DNA of 64,000 bases from Rhodovulum adriaticum (GTDB lineage: Bacteria > Pseudomonadota > Alphaproteobacteria > Rhodobacterales > Rhodobacteraceae). The stretch lies in the NCBI RefSeq assembly GCF_004345735.1, contig NZ_SLXL01000004.1, positions 62,001 to 126,000 on the forward strand, in the 5' to 3' direction. Shown here piece by piece: positions 31,616-42,309 of this stretch (its first letter is position 1; each line of letters opens with the position of its first letter). The position numbers were made by a program, and so were the translations under genes. The notes under the pieces were generated by a model, which saw nothing but the letters and a program-made list of their open reading frames with translations, searched no databases and had not been told where the DNA came from.

Positions 31616-32536
31616 TCAGCGCGGCAGAAACGCGCCGCGCTGATCCACGATATGGGCATGCACCCGCCGCGCCGCGGAACTCAGCGGTGTTTCGCTGCGA
31701 TGGACAAGGAACCACTGCCGGACCAAGGGCAGCGTGTCGGCCTGCAACTCGACCAGGCGCCCCAGCCGCAGTTCATCGGTCACCGTGTGGCGCGAGATGA
31801 AGGCGATCCCAAGCCCGGCCATGACCGCCTGCTTTATGGTTTCGTTGGTCTCCAACTCCATCACCCGCGCCGGGCTGCCGCTGGCAAGCCGCTCTATGAA
31901 ACGGTCCATCAGGATGCGCGTGCCCGACCCTTCCTCGCGCGCCAGAAAGGTTTGCGCCAGGATCGCCTCGGGCGGCAACGCCCCCTGCCCGGCCAGTGGA
32001 TGATCCGGCGGCGCGATCAGCACATGGGGGTGCGGCCCCAGCACGGTGGCCTGAACCTCGGGCACGCGGGGTGGCCGCCCCATGATCGCCAGATCGACCG
32101 AGGCGCTTTGCAGCGCGTTTACGATGGTATCGCGGTTTCCCACACGCAACAGCACATCGACCGTCGGAAAGGCACGCTGCAACTCGGCCACCAGGCGGGG
32201 CGCGAAATACTTGCCCGTGGACACCACGCCCAGGGTCACCATCCCCTCCATCCCCTCGTTCAGGGCGCGGACATGGTCGGCACAGGATTGCAGGGCGGTA
32301 TCAATGGTGCGCGCGCCCACCAGCACGGCCTCGCCCTGCATGGTCAGGCGGACAACGCCCTGCCCGCCCCGCTCTACCAGACGGGCGTTGAAGCTGGACT
32401 CCAGCTGGCGCAGCTGCGCATGCACCGCCGGCGGGGTGAGGCGGATTGCCTCAGCCGCGGCGGTGATCGAGCCATGTTCCGCGATCGCCTGCAACGCCCT
32501 GAGTTGCTTGAATGTTACCGCTTCGGGACGGGGCAT
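31616..32536 (-). CDS. cbbR: CbbR, LysR-type activator of the cbb operon
   Basis: 306 aa. N-terminal helix-turn-helix (VTFKQLRALQAIAEHGSITAAAEAIRLTPPAVHAQLRQLE), then an effector domain with GVVSTGKYFAPRLVAEL and the CbbR-typical MGRPPRVPEV and VLIAPPDHPLAG. It is divergent from fbp with 117 nt between starts, the classic layout in which CbbR activates Calvin-cycle genes in response to metabolites such as RuBP (known for the family). Confidence 0.95.
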   Translation of the reverse strand: MPRPEAVTFKQLRALQAIAEHGSITAAAEAIRLTPPAVHAQLRQLESSFNARLVERGGQGVVRLTMQGEAVLVGARTIDTALQSCADHVRALNEGMEGMVTLGVVSTGKYFAPRLVAELQRAFPTVDVLLRVGNRDTIVNALQSASVDLAIMGRPPRVPEVQATVLGPHPHVLIAPPDHPLAGQGALPPEAILAQTFLAREEGSGTRILMDRFIERLASGSPARVMELETNETIKQAVMAGLGIAFISRHTVTDELRLGRLVELQADTLPLVRQWFLVHRSETPLSSAARRVHAHIVDQRGAFLPR

Positions 32537-32653
32537 CGTGCACCTGAATTAAATTTTTTTTACGCCAGCTTTGGGGTTTTTAAATTCTCTACATTCCGGC
32601 TTTTCAACTAGCAAGCTGCAACGGCAAATCGCCGTCAGATTCGGGAGGAAATT
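32537..32653. promoter_or_regulatory. cbbR-cbb intergenic control region
   Basis: 117 nt between divergent cbbR and fbp. It is much more AT-rich than its surroundings, containing TTAAATTTTTTTTACG (from about 32549) and TTTTTAAATTCTCTACATTC (about 32576). Both contain T-N11-A-like spacings of the kind bound by LysR regulators, consistent with CbbR operators, but the assignment of individual half-sites is uncertain. GGGAGGAAATT before 32654 is the fbp ribosome site. Confidence 0.65.
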
Positions 32654-33661
32654 ATGCAGAACGAGAATCCGATCCGGGATTTGCAGCATATCCCCGCAGC
32701 CCTTCAGCCCCTTATGAATGCGCTGTGCGAGGTCGGTGCCGAGCTGGCCCATACGATTCAGCGCGGCCCCCTGGGTGGCGCCCTGGGTGCCTCGGTCGGC
32801 GAAAACCTGGGCGGCGACACGCAAAAGGCGCTGGACGTGATGGCCGATGACGCCTTCGCCGAAAAGCTCAAGACCGCCGATGTGCGCTGGTATGCGTCCG
32901 AGGAACAGGACGATGTCGTCGAACTGGACCCCAACGGCACCTACGCCCTGGCGATCGACCCGCTGGACGGCTCGTCCAACATCGACGTGAACGTGTCCAT
33001 CGGCACCATCTTCTCGATCTTCGATGCCAAGGCGGACGGCGACGCGTCCTTCCTGCGTCCGGCGAACGAACAGCTGGGCGGCGGCTATATCATCTACGGG
33101 CCGCAGACCATGCTGGTCGTCACCTTCGGCAAGGGTACGCAGGAATACCTGCTGGACCCCGATAGCAAGCAGTTCGTGCTGGTCGACGAGGCGGTGAAGG
33201 TTCCGCAGACCTCGCGCGAATTCGCGATCAACGCGTCCAACTACCGCCACTGGCCGAAACCGATCCGTGCCTATATCGACGACTGCCTGGCCGGCGAAGA
33301 GGGGCCGCGCGAAAGCAACTTCAACATGCGTTGGGTGGCCTCGCTGGTGGCTGAAACCCACCGCATCCTGACCCGCGGCGGCGTGTTTCTGTATCCCGGC
33401 GACTCGCGCAAGGGGTATGAGCAGGGCCGCCTGCGCATGATCTACGAATGCGCCCCCATCGGATTTGTCATCGAACAGGCCGGCGGCCTGGCCACCGATG
33501 CGCAAGACCCGATCCTGTCGAAAACCGCCGACAAGCTGCACGCCCGCACGCCCTTCGTCTTCGGCTCGACCGACAAGGTCAGCCGTGTTGCCGCCTATCA
33601 CGATCTGCCCGAGCAAGAAGTCAACGCGCTGTTCGGCAACCGCGGCCTGTTCCGCGTCTAA
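32654..33661 (+). CDS. fbp: Fructose-1,6-bisphosphatase, class I (CbbF)
   Basis: 335 aa. Removes the 1-phosphate of fructose-1,6-bisphosphate (and sedoheptulose-bisphosphate in many cbb-encoded forms). Class I motifs: [12 protein letters not shown], the metal site [14 protein letters not shown], and [22 protein letters not shown] near the C-terminus. First gene of the cbb operon, with GGGAGG upstream. Confidence 0.96.
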   Translation: MQNENPIRDLQHIPAALQPLMNALCEVGAELAHTIQRGPLGGALGASVGENLGGDTQKALDVMADDAFAEKLKTADVRWYASEEQDDVVELDPNGTYALAIDPLDGSSNIDVNVSIGTIFSIFDAKADGDASFLRPANEQLGGGYIIYGPQTMLVVTFGKGTQEYLLDPDSKQFVLVDEAVKVPQTSREFAINASNYRHWPKPIRAYIDDCLAGEEGPRESNFNMRWVASLVAETHRILTRGGVFLYPGDSRKGYEQGRLRMIYECAPIGFVIEQAGGLATDAQDPILSKTADKLHARTPFVFGSTDKVSRVAAYHDLPEQEVNALFGNRGLFRV

Positions 33662-33681
33662 GAGTTCCTGGGAGGACAGTC

Positions 33682-34554
33682 ATGAGCAAGAAACACCCGA
33701 TCATTTCCGTCGTGGGCTCCTCCGGGGCCGGCACGTCGACCGTCAAGCACACCTTCGACCAGATCTTCCGCCGCGAAGGCGTCAAGGCCGTGTCGATCGA
33801 GGGCGACGCGTTCCACAAGTTCAACCGCAAGGACATGAAAGCCGAGCTGGACCGCCAATATGCCGCCGGCAACCACGGCTTCAGCCATTTCAGCTATGAG
33901 GCGAACGAACTGAAAGAGCTGGAACGCGTGTTCCGCGAATACGGTGAAACCGGCGCCGGCAAGACCCGCCACTATGTCCATGACGACGAAGAATCCGAAA
34001 GATACGGTGTCCCGCCGGGCAATTTCACAGAATGGGCCCCGTTCGAGGACGGTTCGGACCTGCTGTTCTATGAGGGCCTGCACGGCGCGGTCGTCAACGA
34101 CGAGGTGAACCTGCCGCAATATGCCGACCTGAAGATCGGCGTCGTGCCGGTCATCAACCTGGAGTGGATCCAGAAGATCCACCGCGACAAGGCCAAGCGC
34201 GGCTACACCACCGAGGCGGTGACCGACGTGATCCTGCGCCGGATGCATTCCTACGTGCACTGCATCATCCCGCAGTTCACCGAAACCGACATCAACTTCC
34301 AGCGCGTGCCGGTGGTCGACACCTCCAACCCGCTGGTCGCCCGCTGGATCCCCACCCCGGACGAAAGCCTGGTGGTCATCCGCTTCAAGAACCCGCGCGG
34401 GATCGACTTTTCCTACCTGATCTCGATGATCCACGGTTCGTGGATGAGCCGGGCCAACTCGATCGTCATTCCCGGCGGCAAGCTGGACCTGGCGATGCAG
34501 CTGATCCTGACGCCGATGATCGAGCGTCTTGTCTCTGAATCCAAGCGCGCCTGA
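33682..34554 (+). CDS. prkB: Phosphoribulokinase (CbbP)
   Basis: 290 aa, the octameric bacterial class. Phosphorylates ribulose-5-phosphate to RuBP, a step unique to the Calvin cycle. Nucleotide loop GSSGAGTS at residues 12-19 (the lysine-less loop normal for this class), [25 protein letters not shown] and [24 protein letters not shown] upstream; 20 nt after fbp. Confidence 0.97.
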   Translation: MSKKHPIISVVGSSGAGTSTVKHTFDQIFRREGVKAVSIEGDAFHKFNRKDMKAELDRQYAAGNHGFSHFSYEANELKELERVFREYGETGAGKTRHYVHDDEESERYGVPPGNFTEWAPFEDGSDLLFYEGLHGAVVNDEVNLPQYADLKIGVVPVINLEWIQKIHRDKAKRGYTTEAVTDVILRRMHSYVHCIIPQFTETDINFQRVPVVDTSNPLVARWIPTPDESLVVIRFKNPRGIDFSYLISMIHGSWMSRANSIVIPGGKLDLAMQLILTPMIERLVSESKRA

Positions 34555-34567
34555 GGAGGCACCGACA

Positions 34568-36562
34568 ATGAACGCCCCCACCCAGATCGACACCTCTGCC
34601 GAAGACCTGATGGCGAACGCCATCCGGGCCCTGTCCATGGACGCGGTCCAGGCTGCGAATTCCGGCCACCCGGGCGCGCCGATGGGCACCGCCGACATCG
34701 CCGCGGTGCTGTTCAACCGCTTCATGAAAATCGACCCCAGTGCCGACAAATGGGCCGACCGCGACCGCTTCGTCATGAGCGCGGGCCACGGCTCCATGCT
34801 GGTCTATGCGATCAACCACCTGCTGGGCTATGATGACATGGATATGGACCAGCTGCGCAACTTCCGCCAGATGGGCTATCGCACAGCCGGGCACCCGGAA
34901 TACGGGCATGCCAAGGGCATCGAGGTCACGACCGGCCCGCTGGGCCAGGGCTTTTCCTCGGCGGTCGGCATGGCGCTGGCCGAGCGGATGCACAACGCCC
35001 GCTTTGGCGACGAACTGGTCGATCACTATACCTACGTGATCGCCGGCGACGGCTGCCTGATGGAAGGCGTCAGCCACGAGGTCATCGACTTTGCCGGCCA
35101 CCACGGTCTGGGCCGTCTGATCGTGCTGTGGGATGACAACCAGATCACCATCGACGGGTCCACCGACGTGTCCACCTCGATGAACCAAAAGATGCGGTTC
35201 GAGGCCGCCGGCTGGCACGTACAGGCCGTTGACGGCCACGACAAGGAGGCCGTCGCCGCCGCGATCCAGGCCGCCCGCGAGGTGACCGACAAGCCCTCGA
35301 TGATCGCCTGCCGCACCATCATCGGCTTTGGCGCGCCCAACAAGCAGGGCAGCCACAGCGTGCACGGCGCCCCCCTGGGCGACGAGGAAATCGCCGCCGC
35401 GCGCGAGGCGCTGGATTGGCCCCACGCCCCCTTCACCGTCCCGCAAGAGGTGTACGACGCCTGGCACGCCGTGTCGGCCCGCGGCCGCGCCGCGCGCGAG
35501 GCCTGGGAAACCCGCCTGACCGCCAGCGCCCACAAGGACGCGTTCCAGACCTCGATGGCCAACCCCGACGCCGCCGCGCTGGATGCCGCCATTGACGCCT
35601 ACAAGGCGAAACTGTCGGCGGACGCGCCCAAGGTGGCCACCCGCAAGGCCAGCCAGATGGCGCTTGAGGTCATCAACGCCACCCTGCCCAACACCGCGGG
35701 CGGCTCTGCCGACCTGACGGGGTCCAACCTGACGATGACGGGCGACATGACCGACGTCACCGCCAGCGATTTCTCGGGCAACTACATCCGCTACGGCGTG
35801 CGCGAACACGGCATGAACGCCATCATGAACGGGATCGCGCTGCACGGGGGGTTCATCCCCTATGGCGGCACTTTCCTGATCTTTGCCGATTACGGGCGCG
35901 GTGCGATCCGCCTGGCCGCACTGATGGGCGTGCGGGTGATCTACGTGCTGACCCACGACTCCATCGGTCTGGGCGAGGATGGCCCGACCCACCAGCCGGT
36001 CGAGGTTCTGGCCTCGTACCGTGCGATGCCCAACCTCAACGTCTTCCGCCCCGCCGACGTGGTGGAAACCGCCGAGGCCTGGCAGGCCGCGCTGAAGTTC
36101 GAAAACACGCCCTCGATGCTGTCGCTGTCGCGCCAGGGCCTGCCCTGCCTGCGCACCGAGCATGTGGCGGAAAACATGGTCGCCAAGGGCGCCTATGTCC
36201 TGCGCGAGGCCGAGGGCGGACGCGACGTCACGCTGATCGGCACCGGCTCCGAGGTCGAGATCGCGATGAAGGCCGCCGACCTGCTGGCCGAAGAGGGCAT
36301 CAAGGCCGCCGTTGTCTCTGCCCCCTGTTTCGAGCTTTTCGCCGCGCAGGATGACGCCTACAAGACATCCGTGCTGGGCGACGCGCCCCGCGTGGGCGTG
36401 GAAGCCGCTGTCGAACAGGGCTGGGCACCGCTCCTGGGCCAGAACGCGGCCTTCGTGGGCATGACCGGCTTTGGTGCCTCGGCGCCGGCGGGCGAACTGT
36501 ACAAACATTTCGGCATCACTGCCGAAGCGGTGGCCGCGGCCGCCAAGGAACTGATCAAGTAA
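34568..36562 (+). CDS. tkt: Transketolase (CbbT)
   Basis: 664-aa thiamine-diphosphate enzyme transferring two-carbon units in the regenerative half of the Calvin cycle. Motifs: [12 protein letters not shown], the ThDP/Mg site [13 protein letters not shown] through [23 protein letters not shown], and [20 protein letters not shown] 34568 is the start 13 nt after prkB; GAGGAGG precedes it. A large antisense ORF (34466-36703) is a shadow. Confidence 0.97.
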   Translation: MNAPTQIDTSAEDLMANAIRALSMDAVQAANSGHPGAPMGTADIAAVLFNRFMKIDPSADKWADRDRFVMSAGHGSMLVYAINHLLGYDDMDMDQLRNFRQMGYRTAGHPEYGHAKGIEVTTGPLGQGFSSAVGMALAERMHNARFGDELVDHYTYVIAGDGCLMEGVSHEVIDFAGHHGLGRLIVLWDDNQITIDGSTDVSTSMNQKMRFEAAGWHVQAVDGHDKEAVAAAIQAAREVTDKPSMIACRTIIGFGAPNKQGSHSVHGAPLGDEEIAAAREALDWPHAPFTVPQEVYDAWHAVSARGRAAREAWETRLTASAHKDAFQTSMANPDAAALDAAIDAYKAKLSADAPKVATRKASQMALEVINATLPNTAGGSADLTGSNLTMTGDMTDVTASDFSGNYIRYGVREHGMNAIMNGIALHGGFIPYGGTFLIFADYGRGAIRLAALMGVRVIYVLTHDSIGLGEDGPTHQPVEVLASYRAMPNLNVFRPADVVETAEAWQAALKFENTPSMLSLSRQGLPCLRTEHVAENMVAKGAYVLREAEGGRDVTLIGTGSEVEIAMKAADLLAEEGIKAAVVSAPCFELFAAQDDAYKTSVLGDAPRVGVEAAVEQGWAPLLGQNAAFVGMTGFGASAPAGELYKHFGITAEAVAAAAKELIK

Positions 36563-36575
36563 GAAGGGATGGAAG

Positions 36576-37577
36576 ATGACTGTTAAAGTTGCAATCAACG
36601 GCTTCGGCCGGATCGGCCGCAACGTTCTGCGCGCCATCGTGGAATCGGGCCGCACCGATATCGAGGTGGTCGCCATCAACGACCTGGGTCCGGTGGAAAC
36701 CAACGCCCACCTGGTGCGCTATGACAGCGTCCACGGCCGTTTCCCCGGCGAGGTCAAGGTCGACGGTGACACCATCGATGTGGGCCGTGGCCCGATCAAG
36801 GTGACCGCGATCCGCGACCCCAAGGAACTGCCCTGGGACGGTGTGGACATCGCGATGGAATGCACCGGCATCTTCACCGCCCGCGAAAAGGCCGCGATGC
36901 ACCTGGAAAACGGCTCCAAGCGGGTTCTGGTCTCGGCGCCCGCCGCCGGTGCGGACAAGACCATCGTCTACGGTGTGAACCATGACGTGCTGACCGCCGA
37001 CGACATGGTCGTGTCGAACGCCTCCTGCACCACCAACTGCCTGTCGCCGGTGGCCAAGGCGCTGAACGACGCCATCGGCATCAACCGCGGCTTCATGACC
37101 ACGATCCACAGCTACACCGGCGACCAGCCGACGCTGGACACCATGCACAAGGACCTGTACCGCGCCCGTGCCGCCGCGATGTCGATGATCCCGACCTCGA
37201 CCGGTGCGGCCAAGGCCGTGGGTCTGGTGCTGCCGGAACTGAACGGCAAGCTGGACGGCGTCGCGATCCGCGTGCCCACGCCGAACGTGTCGGTCGTGGA
37301 CCTGGTGTTCGAAGCCTCGCGCGAGACCACTGTCGAGGAAGTGAACGCCGCGATCCGCGCCGCCGCCGATGGCCCGATGAAGGGCGTTCTGGGCTACACG
37401 GACGAGCCGAACGTTTCCACCGACTTCAACCACAACCCGCATTCCTCGGTCTTCCACATGGATCAGACCAAGGTGATGGACGGCACGATGGTTCGCATTC
37501 TGACCTGGTACGACAACGAGTGGGGCTTCTCCTCGCGCATGTCGGACACCGCTGTCGCGATGGGGGCGCTGCTCTGA
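36576..37577 (+). CDS. gap: Glyceraldehyde-3-phosphate dehydrogenase, type I (CbbG)
   Basis: 333 aa. [10 protein letters not shown]-type Rossmann start ([14 protein letters not shown]), catalytic Cys151 in [14 protein letters not shown], followed by the conserved histidine region ([11 protein letters not shown]) and SSRMSDTA at the C-terminus. Reduces 1,3-bisphosphoglycerate in the cycle. The cofactor-specificity residue region reads AINDLG, in which the Asp suggests NAD preference. Its TGA overlaps the pgk ATG by one base. Confidence 0.96.
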   Translation: MTVKVAINGFGRIGRNVLRAIVESGRTDIEVVAINDLGPVETNAHLVRYDSVHGRFPGEVKVDGDTIDVGRGPIKVTAIRDPKELPWDGVDIAMECTGIFTAREKAAMHLENGSKRVLVSAPAAGADKTIVYGVNHDVLTADDMVVSNASCTTNCLSPVAKALNDAIGINRGFMTTIHSYTGDQPTLDTMHKDLYRARAAAMSMIPTSTGAAKAVGLVLPELNGKLDGVAIRVPTPNVSVVDLVFEASRETTVEEVNAAIRAAADGPMKGVLGYTDEPNVSTDFNHNPHSSVFHMDQTKVMDGTMVRILTWYDNEWGFSSRMSDTAVAMGALL

Positions 37578-38785
37578 TGACGCTGACGCCCCTGACATCT
37601 TGGGATGTTTCGGGCGCGCGCCTTGCGGTGCGGGCAGACCTGAACGTGCCGCTGATACATGAGGGGCTGGGCGATACCACGCGTATCGCCCGCTTCGCCG
37701 AAGGGATGAAACCCCTGCTGGACCAGGGTGCGCGCATCGTCGTGCTGACCCATCTGGGCCGGCCCGAGGGCGAGTTGACGCCGCACCTGACCACAGAGCG
37801 GCTGAAACCCGCGCTGGAGGCGGCACTGCAACGTCCCGTCATCTTTAACGACACTTGCGCCGGGCCGATCGTCGAACGCGCCAGCGAGTTGCTGGAACCC
37901 GGCCAGGTCTTGCTGTGCGAGAACCTGCGCTTCGAACGCGGCGAAGAGCAGAACGACCCGATGCTGGGCGCCCAACTGGCCAAGCTGGGCGATATCTACG
38001 TCAACGACGCCTTTTCCTGCTGTCACCGGGCGCATGCCTCGACCACCTCGGCGGTGCTGGCCGCCGAAACCGTCGCCGCCGGGCCGCTCTTCATGAAAGA
38101 GATGACCGCCCTTGAAAGCGCGTTGGACGAACCGCAATACCCCTCGGTCGCGGTCATCGGGGGGGGCAGCATCGCGCCCCGGCTGGGCGTTCTGAAACGT
38201 CTGGCCCCCAAGATCGACACGATCCTGCTGGGCGGCGGGCTGGCAAACGCCTTTCTGTTCGCGCGCGGCTATTCCATCGGCCGGTCCTTCGTGGAACGCG
38301 AATATGCCGAGGACATTCTGGAAATCTCGGCCCTGGCGATGGTCGCCGGCTGCGAGATCGTGACGCCAAAGGATTTCATCGTCGCCAGCAACCAGCGCAG
38401 CGACGTGAAATCCTATCCCGTGCCGCTGGGGGGCATCCGCGCCAACCGGCGCATCCTGGATATCGGCCCCGAAACGGTCGCCCATTATCAGGACATCCTG
38501 CGCGGCGCGCGGACGATCCTGTGGAACGGCCCGGTTGGCACCTATGAAACCCCGCCCTTCAACGCGGGCACCAACGCGCTGGCCAAGACCGTGGCCGAGC
38601 ACAGCCGCGCCGGTCTGTGCGTCTCGGTGGCGGGGGGCGCGGACACGATGGCGGCGCTGAACGCGGCCGGCGTGATGAAAGACTTTACCCATGTCTCCAC
38701 CGCCGGTGGGGCATTCCTGGACTGGCTGGAGGGCCGCACCCTGCCCGGCCTTGCAGCCTTGGAACGCAAAGAACACGCAGCCTGA
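37577..38785 (+). CDS. pgk: Phosphoglycerate kinase, divergent copy in the cbb operon
   Basis: 402 aa, usual length. The 3-phosphoglycerate side looks intact: RADLNVP (19-25), TRI with Arg36, HLGRP (59-63), ENLRFERG with Arg118 and CCHRAHAST with Arg151. The nucleotide side is altered: the normal GGAKVxxK motif reads GGGSIAPR (195-202), so the two lysines are Ser198 and Arg202, and GGGDT is [13 protein letters not shown] and the GGGLANAFL loop remain. Translationally coupled to gap (TGATG). It may be a slow, specialised or regulatory paralogue. Catalytic competence is uncertain. Confidence 0.88.
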   Translation: MTLTPLTSWDVSGARLAVRADLNVPLIHEGLGDTTRIARFAEGMKPLLDQGARIVVLTHLGRPEGELTPHLTTERLKPALEAALQRPVIFNDTCAGPIVERASELLEPGQVLLCENLRFERGEEQNDPMLGAQLAKLGDIYVNDAFSCCHRAHASTTSAVLAAETVAAGPLFMKEMTALESALDEPQYPSVAVIGGGSIAPRLGVLKRLAPKIDTILLGGGLANAFLFARGYSIGRSFVEREYAEDILEISALAMVAGCEIVTPKDFIVASNQRSDVKSYPVPLGGIRANRRILDIGPETVAHYQDILRGARTILWNGPVGTYETPPFNAGTNALAKTVAEHSRAGLCVSVAGGADTMAALNAAGVMKDFTHVSTAGGAFLDWLEGRTLPGLAALERKEHAA

Positions 38786-38796
38786 CGGAGGATACG

Positions 38797-39861
38797 ATGG
38801 CTCTTATTACCATGCGGCAACTGCTGGATCACGCGGCCGAATACGGCTACGGCGTCCCGGCCTTCAACATCAACAACATGGAACAGGGTCTGGCGATCAT
38901 GAACGCGGCGCAAAAATGCGACGCGCCCGTCATCATGCAGGCCAGCCGCGGCGCCCGCAAATACGCCGGCGACATCATGCTGCGCCACATGATCCAGGCC
39001 CTGGCCGAGATGTTCCCGAACATCCCGCTGTGCATGCATCAGGACCACGGCAACAACGAGGCCACCTGCCTGAGCGCCATCAAGCACGGCTTTACCTCGG
39101 TCATGATGGACGGCTCGCTGCAAGAAGACATGAAGACACCCGCCGATTGGGACTACAACGTCCGCATCACCAAGGCCGTGTCGGACATGGCCCACTGGGT
39201 CGGTGCCTCGGTCGAGGGCGAGCTGGGCGTTCTGGGCAACCTGGAAACCGGCGAGGCCGCGAAAGAGGACGGATCGGGCGCAGAGGGCAAGCTGTCGAAA
39301 GACCAGCTGCTGACCGACCCCGACGAGGCCGCCGACTTCGTCAAGTTGACCAAGGTCGACGCCCTGGCCATCGCCTGCGGCACCAGCCACGGCGCCTACA
39401 AGTTCAGCCAGAAACCGACCGGCGAAACCCTGGCGATCAGCCAGATCGAGAAGATCCACGCCAAGATCCCGGACGTGCACCTGGTGATGCACGGCTCGTC
39501 CAGCGTGCCGCAATACCTGCAAGACCTGATCAACGAGTTCGGCGGCGAGATGCCCCAGACCTACGGCGTGCCGGTCGAAGAGATCGAGCGCGGCATCAAG
39601 TCGGGCGTGCGCAAGGTCAACATCGACACCGACAACCGCATGGCCCTGACCGGCCAGTTCCGCAAGGTCGCGATGGAAAAGAAAACCGAATTCGACCCGC
39701 GGAAATTCATGATCCCCGCGATGGAAGAAATGACCAAGCTGTGCCTCGACCGGTTTGAACGTTTCGGCACCGCGGGCAACGCCTCCAAGATCGACGTGAT
39801 CTCGATGGATGACATGGCCGCCCGCTACGCCGATGGCAGCCTGGACCCCAAGGTCAACTAA
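38797..39861 (+). CDS. fba: Fructose-bisphosphate aldolase, class II (CbbA)
   Basis: 354-aa zinc-dependent aldolase condensing DHAP with glyceraldehyde-3-phosphate or erythrose-4-phosphate. Motifs: [17 protein letters not shown], the zinc ligand region [28 protein letters not shown] and [19 protein letters not shown]. Belongs to the CbbA subgroup found in autotrophs. GACGGAGG upstream; 11 nt after pgk. Confidence 0.97.
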   Translation: MALITMRQLLDHAAEYGYGVPAFNINNMEQGLAIMNAAQKCDAPVIMQASRGARKYAGDIMLRHMIQALAEMFPNIPLCMHQDHGNNEATCLSAIKHGFTSVMMDGSLQEDMKTPADWDYNVRITKAVSDMAHWVGASVEGELGVLGNLETGEAAKEDGSGAEGKLSKDQLLTDPDEAADFVKLTKVDALAIACGTSHGAYKFSQKPTGETLAISQIEKIHAKIPDVHLVMHGSSSVPQYLQDLINEFGGEMPQTYGVPVEEIERGIKSGVRKVNIDTDNRMALTGQFRKVAMEKKTEFDPRKFMIPAMEEMTKLCLDRFERFGTAGNASKIDVISMDDMAARYADGSLDPKVN

Positions 39862-39876
39862 GACCTGACGACACCG

Positions 39877-39908
39877 GGTGCCCGGCTGCGTGGAAACGGC
39901 CGGGCGCC
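39877..39908 (+). other. Intercistronic stem-loop between fba and cbbM
   Basis: GGTGCCCGGC and GCCGGGCGCC pair over 10 bp (one G-T) around a 12-nt loop, in the 99-nt gap before cbbM. No T-run. Such hairpins often protect or partly terminate messages to give RuBisCO a different level from the other cbb genes; that role is inferred. Confidence 0.6.
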
Positions 39909-39960
39909 TGCGAAAAACCGGAAACGCGCGAAACCGAAACCCCTCGGGAGGAATAACCGA

Positions 39961-41343
39961 ATGGACCAGTCAAACCGCTACGCGCGTCTTGACCTCGATG
40001 AGAAAGCGCTTATCGAAGGCGGCCGCCACGTTCTGTGTGCCTACATCATGAAGCCGAAAGAGGGCTTTGGCGACTACCTGTCCGTCGCCGCCCATTTCGC
40101 CGCCGAAAGCTCGACCGGCACGAATGTCGAGGTCTGCACCACCGACGATTTCACCAAGGGCGTCGACGCGCTGGTCTATGAGATCGACCCAGAGAAAGAG
40201 CTGATGAAGATCGCCTATCCGATCGAGCTGTTCGACCGGAACATCATCGACGGCCGCGCGATGCTGGCGTCCTTCCTGACGCTGACCATCGGCAACAACC
40301 AGGGCATGGGCGACGTTGAATACGCCAAGATGCACGACTTCTACGTGCCGCCCGCCTATCTGCGCCTGTTCGACGGCCCGTCGATGAACATTCAGGACAT
40401 GTGGCGCGTTCTGGGCCGTCCGATCGAAAACGGCGGCATGGTCGTGGGCACCATCATCAAGCCGAAACTCGGCCTGCGCCCGCAGCCCTTTGCCGATGCC
40501 TGCTATGAATTCTGGCTGGGCGGCGATTTCATCAAGAACGACGAACCCCAGGGCAACCAGGTCTTCGCACCGCTGAAGGACACGATCACCCTGGTCGCCG
40601 ACGCGATGAAGCGCGCCCAGGACGAAACCGGCCAGGCCAAGCTGTTCTCGGCCAACATCACCGCCGACGATCCGGCCGAGATGATCGCCCGCGGCGAATA
40701 CATCCTGGAAACCTTTGGCCCCGACGCCGATCACGTCGCCTTCCTGGTGGATGGCTACGTTGCCGGCCCGACTGCCGTGACCGCCTGCCGCCGCAACTTC
40801 CCCAAGCAGTTCCTGCACTACCACCGTGCGGGCCACGGCGCCGTGACCTCGCCCCAGTCCAAGCGCGGCTATACCGCTTTCGTGCACTGCAAGATGTCGC
40901 GCCTGTCGGGGGCCTCGGGCATCCACACCGGCACCATGGGCTTTGGCAAGATGGAAGGCGACGCCGCAGACAAGGCCATCGCCTTCATGCTGGAGCAGGA
41001 CGCCGCCGATGGCCCCTACTACCACCAGGAATGGCAGGGCATGAAGCCGACCACCCCGATCATCTCGGGCGGGATGAACGCGCTGCGCCTGCCGGGCTTC
41101 TTTGACAACCTGGGCCACGCCAACATCATCCAGACCTCGGGCGGCGGCGCCTTTGGGCATCTGGACGGTGGCACCGCCGGGGCCAAGTCGCTGGGTCAGG
41201 CGCATGACGCCTGGAAGGCTGGCGTGAACCTGGTGGACTACGCCAAGGAGCACAAAGAACTGGCCCGCGCCTTCGAAAGCTTCCAGAACGACGCTGACAA
41301 GCTCTACCCGGGCTGGCGCGAGAAACTGGGCGTTGCCGCCTAA
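39961..41343 (+). CDS. cbbM: Ribulose-1,5-bisphosphate carboxylase/oxygenase, form II (CbbM)
   Basis: 460 aa, form II length, no small subunit gene nearby. Active-site residues are all present: Lys167 in [10 protein letters not shown], carbamylated Lys192 with metal ligands Asp194 and Glu195 in [10 protein letters not shown], loop-6 Lys330 in MGFGKMEGD, and the N-terminal-domain TIGNN. Strong ribosome site GGGAGGAA. Form II enzymes have low CO2/O2 specificity and suit high-CO2, low-oxygen growth. No cbbQ/O or cbbX activase gene is adjacent. Confidence 0.99.
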   Translation: MDQSNRYARLDLDEKALIEGGRHVLCAYIMKPKEGFGDYLSVAAHFAAESSTGTNVEVCTTDDFTKGVDALVYEIDPEKELMKIAYPIELFDRNIIDGRAMLASFLTLTIGNNQGMGDVEYAKMHDFYVPPAYLRLFDGPSMNIQDMWRVLGRPIENGGMVVGTIIKPKLGLRPQPFADACYEFWLGGDFIKNDEPQGNQVFAPLKDTITLVADAMKRAQDETGQAKLFSANITADDPAEMIARGEYILETFGPDADHVAFLVDGYVAGPTAVTACRRNFPKQFLHYHRAGHGAVTSPQSKRGYTAFVHCKMSRLSGASGIHTGTMGFGKMEGDAADKAIAFMLEQDAADGPYYHQEWQGMKPTTPIISGGMNALRLPGFFDNLGHANIIQTSGGGAFGHLDGGTAGAKSLGQAHDAWKAGVNLVDYAKEHKELARAFESFQNDADKLYPGWREKLGVAA

Positions 41344-41360
41344 GCGCGCCCAGTCCAACG

Positions 41361-41400
41361 GCGCGGGCCGGGGGGTCTTCCCTTCCCTCCCGGTCCGCGC
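41361..41400 (+). other. Stem-loop between cbbM and rpe
   Basis: GCGCGGGCCGGGGGG pairs with CCTCCCGGTCCGCGC over about 15 bp with two imperfect positions around a 10-nt pyrimidine-rich loop. It immediately follows cbbM; together with the hairpin before cbbM it brackets the RuBisCO message. Could act as a partial terminator reducing rpe, or as a 3' stabiliser of cbbM mRNA. Confidence 0.6.
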
Positions 41401-41429
41401 ACCCCAAACCTTCGGGAGGAAACGAAGAG

Positions 41430-42125
41430 ATGTTTGACCGTTCCATCAAGATCGCGCCGTCGATCCTGTCGGCCGATTTCGCCAATTTCGGGCAGGAAAT
41501 CCGGGCCATCGAGGCGCAGGGCGCCGATTGGGTGCATGTGGACGTGATGGACGGGCATTTCGTCCCGAACCTCACCTTCGGCCCCCCCGCGGTGAAGGCG
41601 TTCCGCCCGCATGTCAAAACCTTCATGGACGTGCATCTGATGATCGCGCCGGTGGACCCCTATATCGAAGCGTATGCCGAGGCCGGCGCGGACATGATTA
41701 CCGCCCATGTCGAGGCGGGCCCGCATATCCACCGCACGTTGCAGGCGATCAAGGCGCAGGGCGTCAAGGCCGGTGTCGTGCTGAACCCCGGCACCCCCGC
41801 CGAGGCGGTCGAGGACGTGCTGGACCTGTGCGACATGGTCCTGATCATGACGGTGAACCCCGGTTTCGGCGGGCAGAAGTTCATCCATTCCGGCGTGGAA
41901 AAGACCCGCAAGATCCGCAAGATGATCGGCGACCGCCCGATCCACATCCAGATCGACGGCGGCATCACGCCCGAAACCGCGCCGCTGGTCGTGGCAGCGG
42001 GCGCCGACGTTCTGGTCGCGGGCTCTGCCGTGTTCAAGGGCGGCTCGGTCGATACGCCCGAGGTCTACGGCGCCAATATCCGCGCCATCCGCGAGGCCGC
42101 CGAGGCCGCGCAACAGGCCGCCTGA
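41430..42125 (+). CDS. rpe: Ribulose-phosphate 3-epimerase (CbbE)
   Basis: 231-aa TIM-barrel enzyme interconverting xylulose- and ribulose-5-phosphate. Motifs: [49 protein letters not shown] and [11 protein letters not shown] with the catalytic Asp and metal-binding His residues. CGGGAGGAAACG precedes ATG. Last gene of the cbb operon, ended by a hairpin. Confidence 0.97.
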   Translation: MFDRSIKIAPSILSADFANFGQEIRAIEAQGADWVHVDVMDGHFVPNLTFGPPAVKAFRPHVKTFMDVHLMIAPVDPYIEAYAEAGADMITAHVEAGPHIHRTLQAIKAQGVKAGVVLNPGTPAEAVEDVLDLCDMVLIMTVNPGFGGQKFIHSGVEKTRKIRKMIGDRPIHIQIDGGITPETAPLVVAAGADVLVAGSAVFKGGSVDTPEVYGANIRAIREAAEAAQQAA

Positions 42126-42137
42126 TCCATCATATCC

Positions 42138-42173
42138 AACGCTCCGCGCCCGACACCCGGACGCGGGGCGTTT
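42138..42173 (+). terminator. Intrinsic terminator after rpe (end of cbb operon)
   Basis: AACGCTCCGCG and CGCGGGGCGTT form an 11-bp stem (one G-T pair) with a 13-nt loop, followed by TTCG. It lies 13 nt after the rpe stop and fits the end of the fbp-rpe transcript. Confidence 0.75.
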
Positions 42174-42309
42174 CGCCCTCTGGCCCATGGCGATGTAATC
42201 CGCCGCCCAGTGCCCCCACCCCGCCCCAACGGGCCGGGTGCCGCGTCTTCCCCCTAGCCTCACACATATGAATGCGTCTATGCTTGTGGCATAAGGGAGG
42301 AATTCAACC

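Noticed and set aside
34466-36703. 745-aa minus-strand ORF across tkt
   Set aside because: Shadow of transketolase caused by high GC; no domain pattern.
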